Assembly: GCF_002836205.1 (NCBI RefSeq)
Contig: NZ_PJBE01000013.1
Location: 2,542,001-2,606,000 of the forward strand
Source of the DNA: Shewanella sp. Choline-02u-19
GTDB taxonomy: Bacteria > Pseudomonadota > Gammaproteobacteria > Enterobacterales > Shewanellaceae
Length of the DNA stretch: 64,000 nucleotides
Reading direction: 5' to 3'
How positions within the stretch are numbered: the first letter of the stretch is position 1; the number at the start of each line of letters is the position of its first letter. Shown piece after piece: positions 36,881-46,273 of the stretch. Both the position numbers and the translations under genes were made by a program. Below the pieces are notes generated by a model. It ran no database searches. It worked only from the letters and a program-made list of their open reading frames with translations, and was not told the origin of the DNA.

Positions 36881-38254
36881 CTAGCGTCCAGGCATTTTCA
36901 TGCCCGGTGGTAACATACCGCTCATACCGCGCATCATCTTTTTCATGCCGCCTTTAGCCGACATTTTCTTCATCATTTTCTGCATTTGCGTAAACTGTTT
37001 AAGCAAACGGTTTACGTCTTGAATTTGTGTACCAGAACCCATCGCAATGCGGCGTTTACGTGAACCCTTAATAATATCAGGGCGCTGACGCTCACCTTTC
37101 GTCATTGAATTAATAATGGCTTCCATTTGGCCGGTCATTTTACCGTCTTGAACTTGAGCAAGCGCTTCTGGTGGTAACTGACCCACGCCAGGAAGCTTCT
37201 CAATCATGTTCATCATGCCGCCCATGTTCTTCATTTGCAGCAGCTGTTCGCGGAAATCTTCTAGATCGAAGTTACCGCCTTTCTTTACTTTTGCCGCAAG
37301 CTTCATCGCCTTGTCTTGGTCGACACCGCGCTCAACTTCTTCTATAAGCGACAATACATCGCCCATACCAAGAATACGTGAAGCAATTCTGTCAGGATGG
37401 AAAGCTTCTAGTGCGTCGGTTTTCTCACCCACACCCAAGAACTTAATTGGCTTACCGGTAATATGGCGAATCGACAGTGCAGCACCGCCTCGTGCATCAC
37501 CATCAACCTTGGTCAATACGACACCCGTAAGAGGCAATGCTTCGTTAAAGGCTTTGGCCGTAGTTGCCGCATCTTGACCTGTCATGGCATCAACCACAAA
37601 CAAGGTTTCGACTGGATTAACGGTAGCGTGAAGCTCTTTAATCTCATCCATCATGGCTTCATCAACATGCAAACGACCTGCAGTATCGACAATAACAACA
37701 TCAATGAACTTAAGCTTAGCGTGCGCAATGGCTGCTTTAGCAATATCAACCGGTTTTTGGCTGACATCTGATGGGAAGAACTCGACTTCCACTTCTGCCG
37801 CTAACGTTTCGAGCTGCTTGATTGCAGCAGGACGATATACATCGGCACTCACAACCAGAACAGATTTCTTTTCGCGCTCGCGTAAGAACTTAGAAAGTTT
37901 CGCGACACTGGTGGTTTTACCCGCACCTTGCAGGCCGGCCATCATTATCACTGCTGGCGGTTGAGCTGACAGGTTCAAAGCTTCATTAGCTTCACCCATC
38001 GAATTTTCTAGCTCACTTTGAACAATCTTAATAAACGCCTGGCCGGGACTTAGGCTTTTGGATACCTCTTGTCCGACAGCGCGCTCTTTTACGCTATTAA
38101 CAAAGTCACGTACAACTGGTAAGGCAACGTCGGCCTCAAGTAGCGCCATGCGAACTTCGCGCAAGGTTTCCTTAACGTTCTCTTCCGTTAAGCGACCACG
38201 GCCGCTGATATTTTTCAGCGTACGTGACAGTCTGTCAGTTAAGTTCTCAAACAT
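36881..38254 (-). CDS. ffh: Signal recognition particle protein Ffh (SRP54)
   Basis: 457 residues. N domain 1-90; GTPase G domain with G1 GLQGAGKTTSVAKL (about residue 107), DTAGRLHVD, TKVDGDARGGAALS and FLGVGEKTDALEAFHP. The methionine-rich M domain (330-457) ends MMRGMSGMLPPGMKMPGR and binds 4.5S RNA and signal sequences. It targets membrane proteins co-translationally with FtsY. Divergent from ypjD across a 405-bp gap (38255-38659) in which I recognise no other feature. Confidence 0.98.
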   Translation of the reverse strand: MFENLTDRLSRTLKNISGRGRLTEENVKETLREVRMALLEADVALPVVRDFVNSVKERAVGQEVSKSLSPGQAFIKIVQSELENSMGEANEALNLSAQPPAVIMMAGLQGAGKTTSVAKLSKFLREREKKSVLVVSADVYRPAAIKQLETLAAEVEVEFFPSDVSQKPVDIAKAAIAHAKLKFIDVVIVDTAGRLHVDEAMMDEIKELHATVNPVETLFVVDAMTGQDAATTAKAFNEALPLTGVVLTKVDGDARGGAALSIRHITGKPIKFLGVGEKTDALEAFHPDRIASRILGMGDVLSLIEEVERGVDQDKAMKLAAKVKKGGNFDLEDFREQLLQMKNMGGMMNMIEKLPGVGQLPPEALAQVQDGKMTGQMEAIINSMTKGERQRPDIIKGSRKRRIAMGSGTQIQDVNRLLKQFTQMQKMMKKMSAKGGMKKMMRGMSGMLPPGMKMPGR

Positions 38255-38659
38255 TATCCAGTTCTTACCGTTTAAAATTGATATTGATGGCCCGTATTAT
38301 AGCGATGCCCAGATATTATGCTACTCAATGCACCAAGTAACTTGGTTTACATTTGCCCCTAGAGGCAACATTTTGCGAAAAAACCGACCTAAGACATATA
38401 ATCCACTCAATTATGCACCGAATGCCACTGCCCACTAACCCGAGCTCATGTTACTCTAATGGCTAGCGTTGTACGCGATTTCCGTGATTAAAACCGAGTG
38501 CGTTTAGAATGGAAACACAGCGCGTTACGATTTGTGATTCAGTAATTTAACTTCTGCATGAATCAGGTTAATATAAATGTCGTTTAGTCTGCTTTAACTT
38601 TTTGGTTCAGCCAACAAGTTAATAAAACAATAGTCAACAAAACAATAGGTTAATACTCA

Positions 38660-39448
38660 ATGGTTATTTTTTCAGCGTCAGCCATGTTTTTTTACAGTAT
38701 TGCTTTGATACTCGTCGCGACTCGTCTTTTTCACGCAGACGGACCCAACCGAAAATTAGTTGCGGGTGTCGCAGCCATTGGTGTTGTTTTACACGCGGCA
38801 GCGCTATCGCAAGCTATTTTTACGGGTAACGGACAAAACTTTAGCCTGACCAATGTCATCTCAATGGTGAATTGGATCATCGCCTTTAGTTTCACCGTCT
38901 TAATGTTCCGTCTTAAAGTCATCGTCGTTGTGCCTGTGGTATATGCTTGTTCGGTGATCTCGGTTGCCCTTTTATGGCTAGTACCACCAGAGTATATTAC
39001 GCACTTTGACATCCACCCAGATGTACTCGTGCACGTAGTGCTGTCATTAATGGCCTACAGTGCCTTAATGATTGCGGCGTTATATGCCATCCAGTTAGCG
39101 ATTATTCAGCGTCGACTCAAGAATAAAAAGCTCATTATGACATCAACAATGCCGCCTCTGATGACCGTTGAAAAACAGCTGTATCATCTTGTTATTGTCG
39201 GCGTAATTTTATTGAGCTTAGCGCTTGCGACTGGTTTTATCTTCCTCGATGATATGTTTGAAGAAGGCAAAGGTCACAAAGCGATTCTGTCTATCCTGGC
39301 TTGGTGCGTCTACATTGGTATGTTAGCCCAGCAATATTGGGTGGGTTGTAAAATTAGAACTGCCGTTGCCTATACCCTAACAGGGGGAGTGTTGTTGACG
39401 CTCGCGTACTTTGGTGCCCGCATCGTTAAAGAGTTAATCCTCAGCTAA
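38660..39448 (+). CDS. ypjD: Inner membrane protein YpjD, CcsA-like cytochrome c assembly family
   Basis: 262 residues with eight predicted membrane helices. It belongs to the CcmC/CcsA family by its late region (LVHVVLSLMAYSALMIAALY, ILAWCVYIGMLAQQYWVGC) with conserved histidines that in the family handle heme. The tryptophan-rich WWD signature of true heme exporters is not clear, as in E. coli YpjD. Its position upstream of corB and opposite ffh matches E. coli ffh-ypjD-corB. The precise role is unknown. Confidence 0.9.
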   Translation: MVIFSASAMFFYSIALILVATRLFHADGPNRKLVAGVAAIGVVLHAAALSQAIFTGNGQNFSLTNVISMVNWIIAFSFTVLMFRLKVIVVVPVVYACSVISVALLWLVPPEYITHFDIHPDVLVHVVLSLMAYSALMIAALYAIQLAIIQRRLKNKKLIMTSTMPPLMTVEKQLYHLVIVGVILLSLALATGFIFLDDMFEEGKGHKAILSILAWCVYIGMLAQQYWVGCKIRTAVAYTLTGGVLLTLAYFGARIVKELILS

Positions 39449-39465
39449 TTCTCATCTTAGTCAAC

Positions 39466-39496
39466 TTTGGCTCAATCAGTTCAGCATTGAGCCAAA
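39466..39496. other. Inverted repeat between ypjD and corB
   Basis: TTTGGCTCAAT / ATTGAGCCAAA perfect 11-bp arms, 9-base loop, no T run. It could attenuate read-through or be mRNA structure. Confidence 0.5.
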
Positions 39497-39570
39497 CTTG
39501 ACATGCTTTCGAAATATCTGTAATTACTAATTTTTACAGCTTTTATTTATCCACTGCGGAGCTCCAACTT

Positions 39571-40845
39571 TTGGACGAAATATCCACTGGCGTACTATTG
39601 TCTGTTCTGTGCGTCTTAATTCTACTTTCAGCCTATTTCTCAGGGTCTGAAACCGCGATGATGACCTTAAACCGATATCGTCTACGCCATCTAGCATCTA
39701 GCGGCCATAAAGGGGCGATTCGAGCCACTAAGCTGTTGGAGCGGCCGGATCGGCTGATTGGCCTTATTCTCATTGGCAACAACCTCGTCAATATCCTAGC
39801 CTCATCCATTGCAACGATTATAGGCCTCCGCCTATTTGGTGATGTTGGTATTGCCATCTCTACCGGTGTATTAACATTAGTGGTACTGGTTTTTGCCGAA
39901 GTCACCCCCAAAACATTTGCTGCATTGCACCCAGAACGTATCGCTTTTCCATCAAGCTTTATATTACAGTTCTTACTCATCGTGCTGTCACCATTTGTAA
40001 AAATCGTTAATGGCATCACCTCTGGAGTGCTCAAACTCGCGGGCATCAACTCGACAAAAACCTCAGACGCATTAAGCCAAGAAGAGCTGCGCACTGTTGT
40101 GCACGAAGCTGGTGCATTGATCCCAAGGCGACATCAAGAGATGCTATTGTCGATCATGGATTTAGAGAAGGTGACGGTAGAAGATGTCATGGTGCCGCGC
40201 TCAGACTTATATGCCATCAACATCAATGACGAATTTAAGAGCATTAATAAGCAGGTCATTCAGAGCCCACATACTCGCGTTCTACTCTACCGCGACACAG
40301 TCGATGACGCTGTCGGCTTTGTTCATTTGCGTGATGCATTACGATTGCAGTCTAAAGAGCAGTTCAGCAAATCTTCATTACTGCGCGCCGTAAAAGAGTT
40401 GTACTTTATTCCTGAAGGCACCCCCCTCAACGTACAACTGAGCAACTTTCAGCAAAACAAAGAACGTATTGGTCTCGTCGTTGATGAGTATGGCGACATT
40501 CAAGGACTCGTTACTTTAGAGGATATTCTCGAAGAGATTGTAGGTGACTACACCACATCGATGCTTGCCACCCCGAGTGAAGATATTTGCGAACAACAAG
40601 ATGGCAGTTTTCTTATTGAAGCCACCATCAACATCCGTGAATTGAATAAAGAGATGGAATGGCACTTTCCGATTGACGGCCCTAAAACCCTCAATGGTTT
40701 GATATTAGAGCATCTTGAAGAGATCCCAACAGTAAAAACCAGCATGCGTATTGCTGGCTACCCCATTGAAGTCATCAAACTGGGTGATAACATGGTCAAG
40801 ACAGTGCGGGTGCTACCTCAGCATTATGAGCAACCCAAACATTAA
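39571..40845 (+). CDS. corB: CorB/YfjD-type magnesium-cobalt transport/efflux protein (DUF21-CBS)
   Basis: 424 residues. The DUF21 membrane domain (1-190; AYFSGSETAMMTLNRYRL, FAEVTPKTFAALHPERIAF) precedes a CBS pair (205-335; VEDVMVPRSDLYAI, IGLVVDEYGDIQGLVTLEDILEEIVGD) and a C-terminal CorC_HlyC domain. CNNM/CorB proteins mediate Mg2+ export or Na+/Mg2+ exchange. The start is a TTG at 39571 with GGAG ten bases before it; no in-frame ATG fits. The gene ends in a strong terminator. Confidence 0.93.
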   Translation: MDEISTGVLLSVLCVLILLSAYFSGSETAMMTLNRYRLRHLASSGHKGAIRATKLLERPDRLIGLILIGNNLVNILASSIATIIGLRLFGDVGIAISTGVLTLVVLVFAEVTPKTFAALHPERIAFPSSFILQFLLIVLSPFVKIVNGITSGVLKLAGINSTKTSDALSQEELRTVVHEAGALIPRRHQEMLLSIMDLEKVTVEDVMVPRSDLYAININDEFKSINKQVIQSPHTRVLLYRDTVDDAVGFVHLRDALRLQSKEQFSKSSLLRAVKELYFIPEGTPLNVQLSNFQQNKERIGLVVDEYGDIQGLVTLEDILEEIVGDYTTSMLATPSEDICEQQDGSFLIEATINIRELNKEMEWHFPIDGPKTLNGLILEHLEEIPTVKTSMRIAGYPIEVIKLGDNMVKTVRVLPQHYEQPKH

Positions 40846-40860
40846 CCACTAAATCCCCCT

Positions 40861-40891
40861 AAAAACGCTAATCATTGATTAGCGTTTTTTT
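40861..40891. terminator. Bidirectional terminator between corB and the Mpo1-like gene
   Basis: AAAAACGCTAATC / GATTAGCGTTTTT 13-bp stem with a 3-base loop, then more T residues. Confidence 0.93.
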
Positions 40892-40909
40892 GTAACGATT
40901 GCCATTATG

Positions 40910-41449
40910 CTACTTTACCTTTTTTGCTGCTTCAATCGCTCTGCGTTTATCTCGTGCAATAGGGGTTATTTCAGCTAATAAATCTTTTTCTAAACCCAAC
41001 TTAAAATACACTTCAGCCATCAAAAAGAATGGCCCTATGAGTAATTGATTAAGGTCATCAACAAAAGCGGGTTTAGCTTTCTCATATTTGTGGCCGATAA
41101 ACTGAATAATCCATCCCACAATAAACGTCGCAATCGCGATATAACCAGCGCCATCATATCGAGCAACGACACTCGAGGTGTAGAGCACTGGAATGATAAA
41201 CAAGGTTAAGCCGATAGCTAACTTTGCATGCAACATAAAATAGTAAGCTAAAACAATGACTGCAAAAATGGTGGCCACATTAAAGCTAATGGCTGGATCG
41301 TCAAACACCACAAAGTTGATTGGAATAAGGTTAAAACCGACAAAAGCGGACCAGATGATAAGCGGTACACCAAAGAAATGCGTCTTTATATTACTCGGAT
41401 TTAAATGCACGCTTTTATAGGTCGATAACTGCTCAGCGGCGGATTTCAT
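40910..41449 (-). CDS. Mpo1-like (DUF962/YGL010w) membrane protein
   Basis: 179 residues from the ATG at 41449 with GGAG upstream; the frame could start at 41473. It opens with SAAEQLSTYKSVHLNPSNIKTHFFGVPLIIW, the DUF962 signature with the conserved HxNP/H residues, and has four membrane helices, GWIIQFIGHKYEKAKPA and a C-terminal amphipathic part. Yeast Mpo1 is an iron-dependent dioxygenase in fatty acid alpha-oxidation; whether bacterial members share this is unknown. Single gene. Confidence 0.85.
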   Translation of the reverse strand: MKSAAEQLSTYKSVHLNPSNIKTHFFGVPLIIWSAFVGFNLIPINFVVFDDPAISFNVATIFAVIVLAYYFMLHAKLAIGLTLFIIPVLYTSSVVARYDGAGYIAIATFIVGWIIQFIGHKYEKAKPAFVDDLNQLLIGPFFLMAEVYFKLGLEKDLLAEITPIARDKRRAIEAAKKVK

Positions 41450-41873
41450 CTTAGTGTCTCCATACTTGATCAAGTCTCATTATAGTTATTATTTAACTTA
41501 TCTTTAACCTAAAGGATTTTACCCACGATTAATAGAGCAAATATTCAGCCCGGATATCAAGTCTTTGTAAGTTTGATCTCAAAAAGTGCAGCAAGCCTAT
41601 TTCCATTGAAGTGATGTACTAAAGATCTCATCGGATGCATTAGTCATCTATCTATAATACACGCCAGTATAAATGTATGTAACTTAGTAAGAGCGTCTTG
41701 GGGGAAACCTGCAGGAGAAGCCCGCTCCTTGGCATTAAGCTACCACGGCATATATGAATCTATTCAGATCAGACGAGCAATGTTCCTTGCCCAAGTTTAT
41801 GATTGAATTCCACGACGTTGGTTAAGCGGAGTTTAATAAGGTTAGCTATCTGTAAGACTGCTGAAATATAACA
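41450..41873. other. Unassigned intergenic region
   Basis: 424 bp with no credible reading frame. A TATAAT hexamer lies at 41653-41658. It is followed by a GC-richer stretch (41690-41760) able to form GGAG...CTCC pairings, so a small RNA is conceivable. I do not recognise one. Confidence 0.3.
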
Positions 41874-42167
41874 TCAAGAAAAAGCACCACTATCAGCCAT
41901 ACTGCTCAACATAACCAGTGCAGCACCAAATAAGGGGATATTTGCAGCTAGCCCATAACGCCATTTTTTAAATGCGAATTTACCGACGATTAAGCTTGCA
42001 ACAAATACCGTTACTACCCACAAAATACAAGTGAATAAAAACGCTAACCCCGTAGCAATACCTTCATGATCAATTCTATCGACCTCAATCAGATACATAG
42101 GCCCAATTATTTGTAATATTGGTGTGGCGATAATAAACAAACTCAGTATTAATTTATTCTCGATCAT
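41874..42167 (-). CDS. Small hypothetical membrane protein
   Basis: 97 residues from the ATG at 42167 (MIENKLILSLFIIATPILQI); a TTG at 42191 would add eight. Three hydrophobic helices are evident (ILSLFIIATPILQIIGPMYL, GLAFLFTCILWVVTVFVAS, GLAANIPLFGAALVMLSS) with a basic FAFKKWRYG loop. I do not recognise the family. It lies 72 bases upstream of acpS on the same strand but is probably independent. Confidence 0.6.
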   Translation of the reverse strand: MIENKLILSLFIIATPILQIIGPMYLIEVDRIDHEGIATGLAFLFTCILWVVTVFVASLIVGKFAFKKWRYGLAANIPLFGAALVMLSSMADSGAFS

Positions 42168-42239
42168 TTTGTCTATCCGGGCCTTATTCAATGCATCATC
42201 TTGCTAAACAATACTTAGCGCTCAATAATGACCTTGCAA

Positions 42240-42635
42240 CTAAGACTCTAAAATTACCGTTGCCGTGGCATAGTGCTGCTCATCTGCAATAGACAAATGC
42301 CCTCTCACGCCGCCCAGCTCAGCGAGCCTATCAGCAGCACCCGCAGTAAAAGTGACGATAGGGGCGCCATTATCATTATTGCTGATCGCTATATGTTGAA
42401 ATGACACACCACGGCCTATGCCTGTTCCTAGTGCTTTGGCTGCGGCTTCTTTCGCAGCAAAGCGCTTAGCCAGATAGCGACCGGGGTTAGATGAATCAAC
42501 AAACAAGGCATGCTCTGTCGGCGTGAGTACTCTTTTGGCGAGACGGTTATTGTGTAACTCTTGTTCTCCCGCTTTGGGGACTCGCGCTTCGATACGCGCA
42601 ATCTCAACAATGTCTGTACCTAAGCCAACAATCAT
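42240..42635 (-). CDS. acpS: Holo-[acyl-carrier-protein] synthase
   Basis: 131 residues. AcpS moves 4'-phosphopantetheine from CoA to apo-ACP. Signatures are the N-terminal IVGLGTDIVEIARIEARV (metal-binding Asp), YLAKRFAAKEAAAKALGTGIG (Glu/Lys) and HLSIADEQHYATATVILE. It follows pdxJ, as in E. coli pdxJ-acpS, 98 bases apart with a hairpin between. Confidence 0.97.
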   Translation of the reverse strand: MIVGLGTDIVEIARIEARVPKAGEQELHNNRLAKRVLTPTEHALFVDSSNPGRYLAKRFAAKEAAAKALGTGIGRGVSFQHIAISNNDNGAPIVTFTAGAADRLAELGGVRGHLSIADEQHYATATVILES

Positions 42636-42665
42636 AAATCCCTCAACACTCGCTGATAGTTAAAC

Positions 42666-42703
42666 AAAAGCCGAGAATAGCTCAGTGCTACGCTCGGCTT
42701 TAA
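42666..42703 (-). terminator. Hairpin between pdxJ and acpS
   Basis: AAAGCCGAG / CTCGGCTTT arms with a 17-base loop and short T run. Next to it (42699-42730) is a 12-bp tandem repeat GCAGCTTTAAAA in about three units. Confidence 0.55.
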
Positions 42704-42733
42704 AAGCAGCTTTAAAAGCAGCTTTAAAAACCT

Positions 42734-43471
42734 TTACTCGCCTCGACGACCTTCGACCATTAACTGCTTCATATCACGTACGGCCGTCGCTAATCCATCG
42801 ATAGCAGCGCGAGCGATAATCGAATGACCGATATTAAGCTCGTAAAGCTCAGGGATCGCGGCAATAGGCTTAACGTTATGGTAATGCAAACCATGACCCG
42901 CATTAACCACTAAACCTTTACCATGGGCATAAGTTGCCATCTCGCTGATACGGCTAAGTTCAGTTGCGGTATCGGCATCCGTTAGTGCGTCTGCGTAACA
43001 ACCCGTATGGATCTCAATCACGGGAGCACCAACGGCAACAGCCGCGTCAATTTGAGTGGTATCTGCATCAATAAACAAAGAGACCTTAATGCCCTCTTGA
43101 GTCAAACGTGCTACAGCAGCTGCAATTTTGTCTTGCTGGCCCGCAACATCAAGACCACCTTCGGTTGTAAGCTCCTCACGTTTCTCTGGCACTAGGCAAA
43201 CGTAAGCAGGCTTAATATCGCAAGCAATATCAAGCATCTCATCGGTGACAGCCATCTCGAAGTTCATGCGCGTCTTTAAGGTTTTCGCTAACGTATATAC
43301 ATCTCTGTCGATGATATGACGGCGATCTTCACGCAAATGGATGGTAATACCTTCAGCGCCAGCATGTTCGGCGACGGCGGCAGCATGAACAGGATCAGGA
43401 TAGTTTGTACCGCGAGCTTGGCGTAGCGTAGCAATGTGGTCAATGTTAACGCCCAGTAGGATCCGGCTCAT
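42734..43471 (-). CDS. pdxJ: Pyridoxine 5'-phosphate synthase
   Basis: 245 residues, a TIM barrel that joins 1-deoxyxylulose-5-P and 3-amino-2-oxopropyl phosphate in vitamin B6 synthesis. Conserved start [24 protein letters not shown], then [30 protein letters not shown] and [12 protein letters not shown]. Part of recO-pdxJ-acpS, 104 bases after recO. Confidence 0.98.
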   Translation of the reverse strand: MSRILLGVNIDHIATLRQARGTNYPDPVHAAAVAEHAGAEGITIHLREDRRHIIDRDVYTLAKTLKTRMNFEMAVTDEMLDIACDIKPAYVCLVPEKREELTTEGGLDVAGQQDKIAAAVARLTQEGIKVSLFIDADTTQIDAAVAVGAPVIEIHTGCYADALTDADTATELSRISEMATYAHGKGLVVNAGHGLHYHNVKPIAAIPELYELNIGHSIIARAAIDGLATAVRDMKQLMVEGRRGE

Positions 43472-43574
43472 GTGTATTCCTTAAATAGACAACAATATAA
43501 AAAGGCTATTGTACTGGGAGATTTAACGTTTAGCTAGCGAGGGGCTGGTCGTTACGCCATTGAATTAGCCAAGA

Positions 43575-44288
43575 TTACCCTTTCCGGACAGTGTTGCCTG
43601 AATTTGCACGTTTCTTGATAAACAAGCTGCGTGAGTGCAATGGTTTATCGCCCAGGGTAGGTGCTAATAGCTGTCGCATCAGCTTCTTGGCTTCCGTTGA
43701 ATGTTGGGCTGATAGGGATTGATCCTTGAGCGCGACTAACATTGCGCCGGTAAAGAATTTGTGTTGATTAAACGCTGTCGCAACGACGGGCATAAAGCCA
43801 TGTTCCATATCCAAACGGTAGAAGCCACTGGCCGTAATGAACGCCCCCGACGGATCATTTTCGAGCGATGGCATCGTGCCTAACTCTTGCAGCAATGCTA
43901 ATTCAAAATAACGCAACTGGATTTGGTCAAACCCTTTTGCCATTGCGATGAGTGTTTGATGATAATTAAAAAATAGATCCTCGGCACTGTGCTGCACGGT
44001 TAGGCAGCGGATAAGCAACTCGTTAAGATAGAGACCTGAATATAAACAATCACCGCTTAACGGCACTGCTGGACTAGCCGCTTCAACTTGCTTTAAATTC
44101 TTTAAATCCGACTTGCCCTGCAATTGAAAAATGATTGGCTGGAAGGGCTGCACTATGCTGCGGATTGAATTTTTTGCGCCTCCTAGTCGTGCCACAGCGT
44201 CAACACGACCTTTACCATCAACCAATAGATTAACGAGTACACTAGACTCGCGAAAGGGTCGAGTATGAAGAACGTATCCACGCTCCAT
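43575..44288 (-). CDS. recO: DNA repair protein RecO
   Basis: 237 residues. OB-fold N-terminus (GYVLHTRPFRESSVLVNLLVDGKGR) and helical C-terminal part with YELNELLIRCL-like segment (LYLNELLIRCLTVQ). RecO loads RecA on SSB-covered DNA with RecR. The zinc-finger cysteines of some families are absent, as in E. coli. It follows era but is separated from it by a 9-bp minisatellite and a hairpin. Confidence 0.95.
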   Translation of the reverse strand: MERGYVLHTRPFRESSVLVNLLVDGKGRVDAVARLGGAKNSIRSIVQPFQPIIFQLQGKSDLKNLKQVEAASPAVPLSGDCLYSGLYLNELLIRCLTVQHSAEDLFFNYHQTLIAMAKGFDQIQLRYFELALLQELGTMPSLENDPSGAFITASGFYRLDMEHGFMPVVATAFNQHKFFTGAMLVALKDQSLSAQHSTEAKKLMRQLLAPTLGDKPLHSRSLFIKKRANSGNTVRKG

Positions 44289-44350
44289 AATGATTAAATC
44301 CTAAAGGGTAAATGCATTAAAACAACAAAACATCATAGCATGTGTCATTT

Positions 44351-44513
44351 TATCAGTTGTATCAGTTGTATCAGTTGTATCGGTTTTATCGGCTGTATCG
44401 GCTCTATCGGCTTTATCGGCTGTATCGGCTCTATCGGCTTTATCGGCTTTATCGGCTTTATCGGCTGTATCGGCTCTATCGGCTTTACCCGGCTCTATCG
44501 GCTTTAACCGACT
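44351..44513. repeat. 9-bp minisatellite between era and recO
   Basis: About eighteen head-to-tail units of TATCGGCTN (early units TATCAGTTG), with only the last three degenerate or shifted by one base. The ninth base alternates G, C, T in places, giving a 27-bp higher-order period. The plus-strand frame through it (44342-44539) encodes only repeated LYR and is not a gene. Confidence 0.95.
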
Positions 44514-44550
44514 GTAGTGAGTTAATCACGATTCAATAAGGATAGGTATA

Positions 44551-44584
44551 AAAATGCCTCTTCTTATTGCTAAAAAGAGGCATT
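44551..44584 (-). terminator. Terminator-like hairpin after era
   Basis: AATGCCTCTT / AAGAGGCATT stem with a 12-base loop then TTTAT on the minus strand, 22 bases after the era stop. Confidence 0.8.
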
Positions 44585-44605
44585 ATTGTCAAGCGAAGTA
44601 AATGA

Positions 44606-45598
44606 TTACTCGTCGCCGTAGCCTAAGCTACGCAATGCGCGTTCATCATCAGCCCAGCCTGATTTGACCTTAACCCACATCTCTAAGAAAACCTTATTAT
44701 CAAACAGGGTTTCCATATCAACACGGGCGGCAGAACTGATGGTCTTAATACGCTCGCCTTTATTACCAATCACCATCCGCTTTTGCGTTTCACGCTCAAC
44801 CAAGACTAATGCGTTGATCTGGTAAACGCCGTTTTCCATCATCTTAAACTGCTCAATCTCAACCGTACAATCGTAAGGCAGTTCGTCACCTAAAAAACGC
44901 ATGAGTTTTTCACGAACGATTTCTGATGCCATAAACTTTTGCGAACGGTCCGTCACATAATCTTCAGGGAAGAAATGTGGAGACTCCGGCACAACCTCAA
45001 CTGACATATCCAAGATACGTTGTACGTTGGTGCCTTGAGTCGCCGATATAGGCAGAATTTCATCAAAATCAAACTTTTTAGCTAACTCTTGCAGATACGG
45101 GAACAGTGCTTTTTTATCTTTAATATTATCCACTTTATTGATGGCTAATATTGTTTTACGGCCATCGTCACGGCTCTGTAATTTACGCAGTACCATGTCG
45201 TCATCAGCGGTCCAAGTCATGCCGTCCACCACAAAGATAACTAAGGCGACTTCGGCAAGCGAGCTGGCGGCAGCACGGTTCATTAAACGGTTAATGGCGC
45301 GCTTCTCTTCCATGTGCAAACCGGGGGTATCAATAAATACCACCTGTCGTGGACCGTCAGTATGAATTCCCATAATACGGTGTCTAGTCGTTTGAGGCTT
45401 TTTAGAGGTAATACTGACTTTTTGGCCTAACAGTTTGTTAAGCAAAGTCGATTTACCAACATTTGGTCGCCCTACTATCGCCACCATACCGCAATAAGTC
45501 ACTGCATACTTAACCGCTGATGAAGGGTTATTCATCTGTGCGAGTAAGTCATCTAAACTCGGCTCATTGCTCTCTGGTAAATCTTTGTTGTTACTCAT
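44606..45598 (-). CDS. era: GTPase Era
   Basis: 330 residues; E. coli Era has 301, and the extra length is an N-terminal extension of about 30 residues ([20 protein letters not shown]). GTPase motifs are [24 protein letters not shown] and NKVD. The C-terminal KH domain includes [17 protein letters not shown]. Era binds the 3' end of 16S rRNA in 30S assembly. Its start overlaps the rnc stop by four bases. Confidence 0.97.
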   Translation of the reverse strand: MSNNKDLPESNEPSLDDLLAQMNNPSSAVKYAVTYCGMVAIVGRPNVGKSTLLNKLLGQKVSITSKKPQTTRHRIMGIHTDGPRQVVFIDTPGLHMEEKRAINRLMNRAAASSLAEVALVIFVVDGMTWTADDDMVLRKLQSRDDGRKTILAINKVDNIKDKKALFPYLQELAKKFDFDEILPISATQGTNVQRILDMSVEVVPESPHFFPEDYVTDRSQKFMASEIVREKLMRFLGDELPYDCTVEIEQFKMMENGVYQINALVLVERETQKRMVIGNKGERIKTISSAARVDMETLFDNKVFLEMWVKVKSGWADDERALRSLGYGDE

Positions 45599-46272
45599 TT
45601 CTTTATTAACTCCAACACTTGAGCGGCTGCACTTTGTTCTGCTTTTCGGCGTGAACTAGCAACCCCAGCAACGGCTTGTTTCAAGTCTTCTACAACACAT
45701 TCAACGGTAAAGGTTTGCTCGTGAGCATCCCCTTCAGTATGGACGACTTTATAAATAGGCAGTGGTTTTCTGAACTTCTGCAAATGCTCTTGAAGCAAAG
45801 TCTTTGGATCTTTCTGGTTAATCGGCTCGATAATGTCCAAACGCGATGCATACCAATTAAGGACTAGCCTTCGGCAATTCTCGATTTCTGAATCAAGATA
45901 GATAGCACCAATAATGGCTTCTACCGCATCGGCTAAAATAGATTCTCGTCTAAAACCGCCACTTTTGAGTTCGCCTGGGCCAAGCTTTAGGTAATCGCCG
46001 AGCTTAAACTCAATAGCAATTTCTGCGAGCATTTTCCCGCAGACTAATGTCGCTCTCATGCGGCTTAAATCGCCTTCAGTTGCTTTAGGAAACTGATGAT
46101 ATAGCGCATCAGAAATCACAATTGAAAGTATTGAATCACCTAAAAACTCAAGTCGTTCATTATGCTTATTAGACGCACTTCGATGTGTTAGCGCCTGATC
46201 TAAGAATGCTTGGTCTGCAAACACATAACCTAAAGTACGGCATAGTCTAGGGATATTTTTAATCGGTTCCAT
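45595..46272 (-). CDS. rnc: Ribonuclease III
   Basis: 225 residues from the ATG at 46272 ([18 protein letters not shown]); an in-frame TTG at 46281 is possible. The catalytic signature [13 protein letters not shown] (Glu/Asp) and [11 protein letters not shown] precede a double-stranded-RNA-binding domain ([13 protein letters not shown] to [15 protein letters not shown]). It processes rRNA and structured mRNAs. It overlaps both the lepB end region and the era start, the classic lepB-rnc-era unit. Confidence 0.97.
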   Translation of the reverse strand: MEPIKNIPRLCRTLGYVFADQAFLDQALTHRSASNKHNERLEFLGDSILSIVISDALYHQFPKATEGDLSRMRATLVCGKMLAEIAIEFKLGDYLKLGPGELKSGGFRRESILADAVEAIIGAIYLDSEIENCRRLVLNWYASRLDIIEPINQKDPKTLLQEHLQKFRKPLPIYKVVHTEGDAHEQTFTVECVVEDLKQAVAGVASSRRKAEQSAAAQVLELIKK

Positions 46273-46273
46273 A

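Noticed and set aside
37463..37964. Plus-strand frames opposite ffh
   Set aside because: They are shadows of the conserved ffh coding sequence without their own translation signals.
44351..44513. Possible CRISPR array
   Set aside because: The units are 9 bp with no spacers and no cas genes nearby; it is a minisatellite.
44342..44539. 65-residue frame of repeated Leu-Tyr-Arg
   Set aside because: It is only a translation of the 9-bp minisatellite, with no ribosome-binding site, and lies antisense between era and recO.
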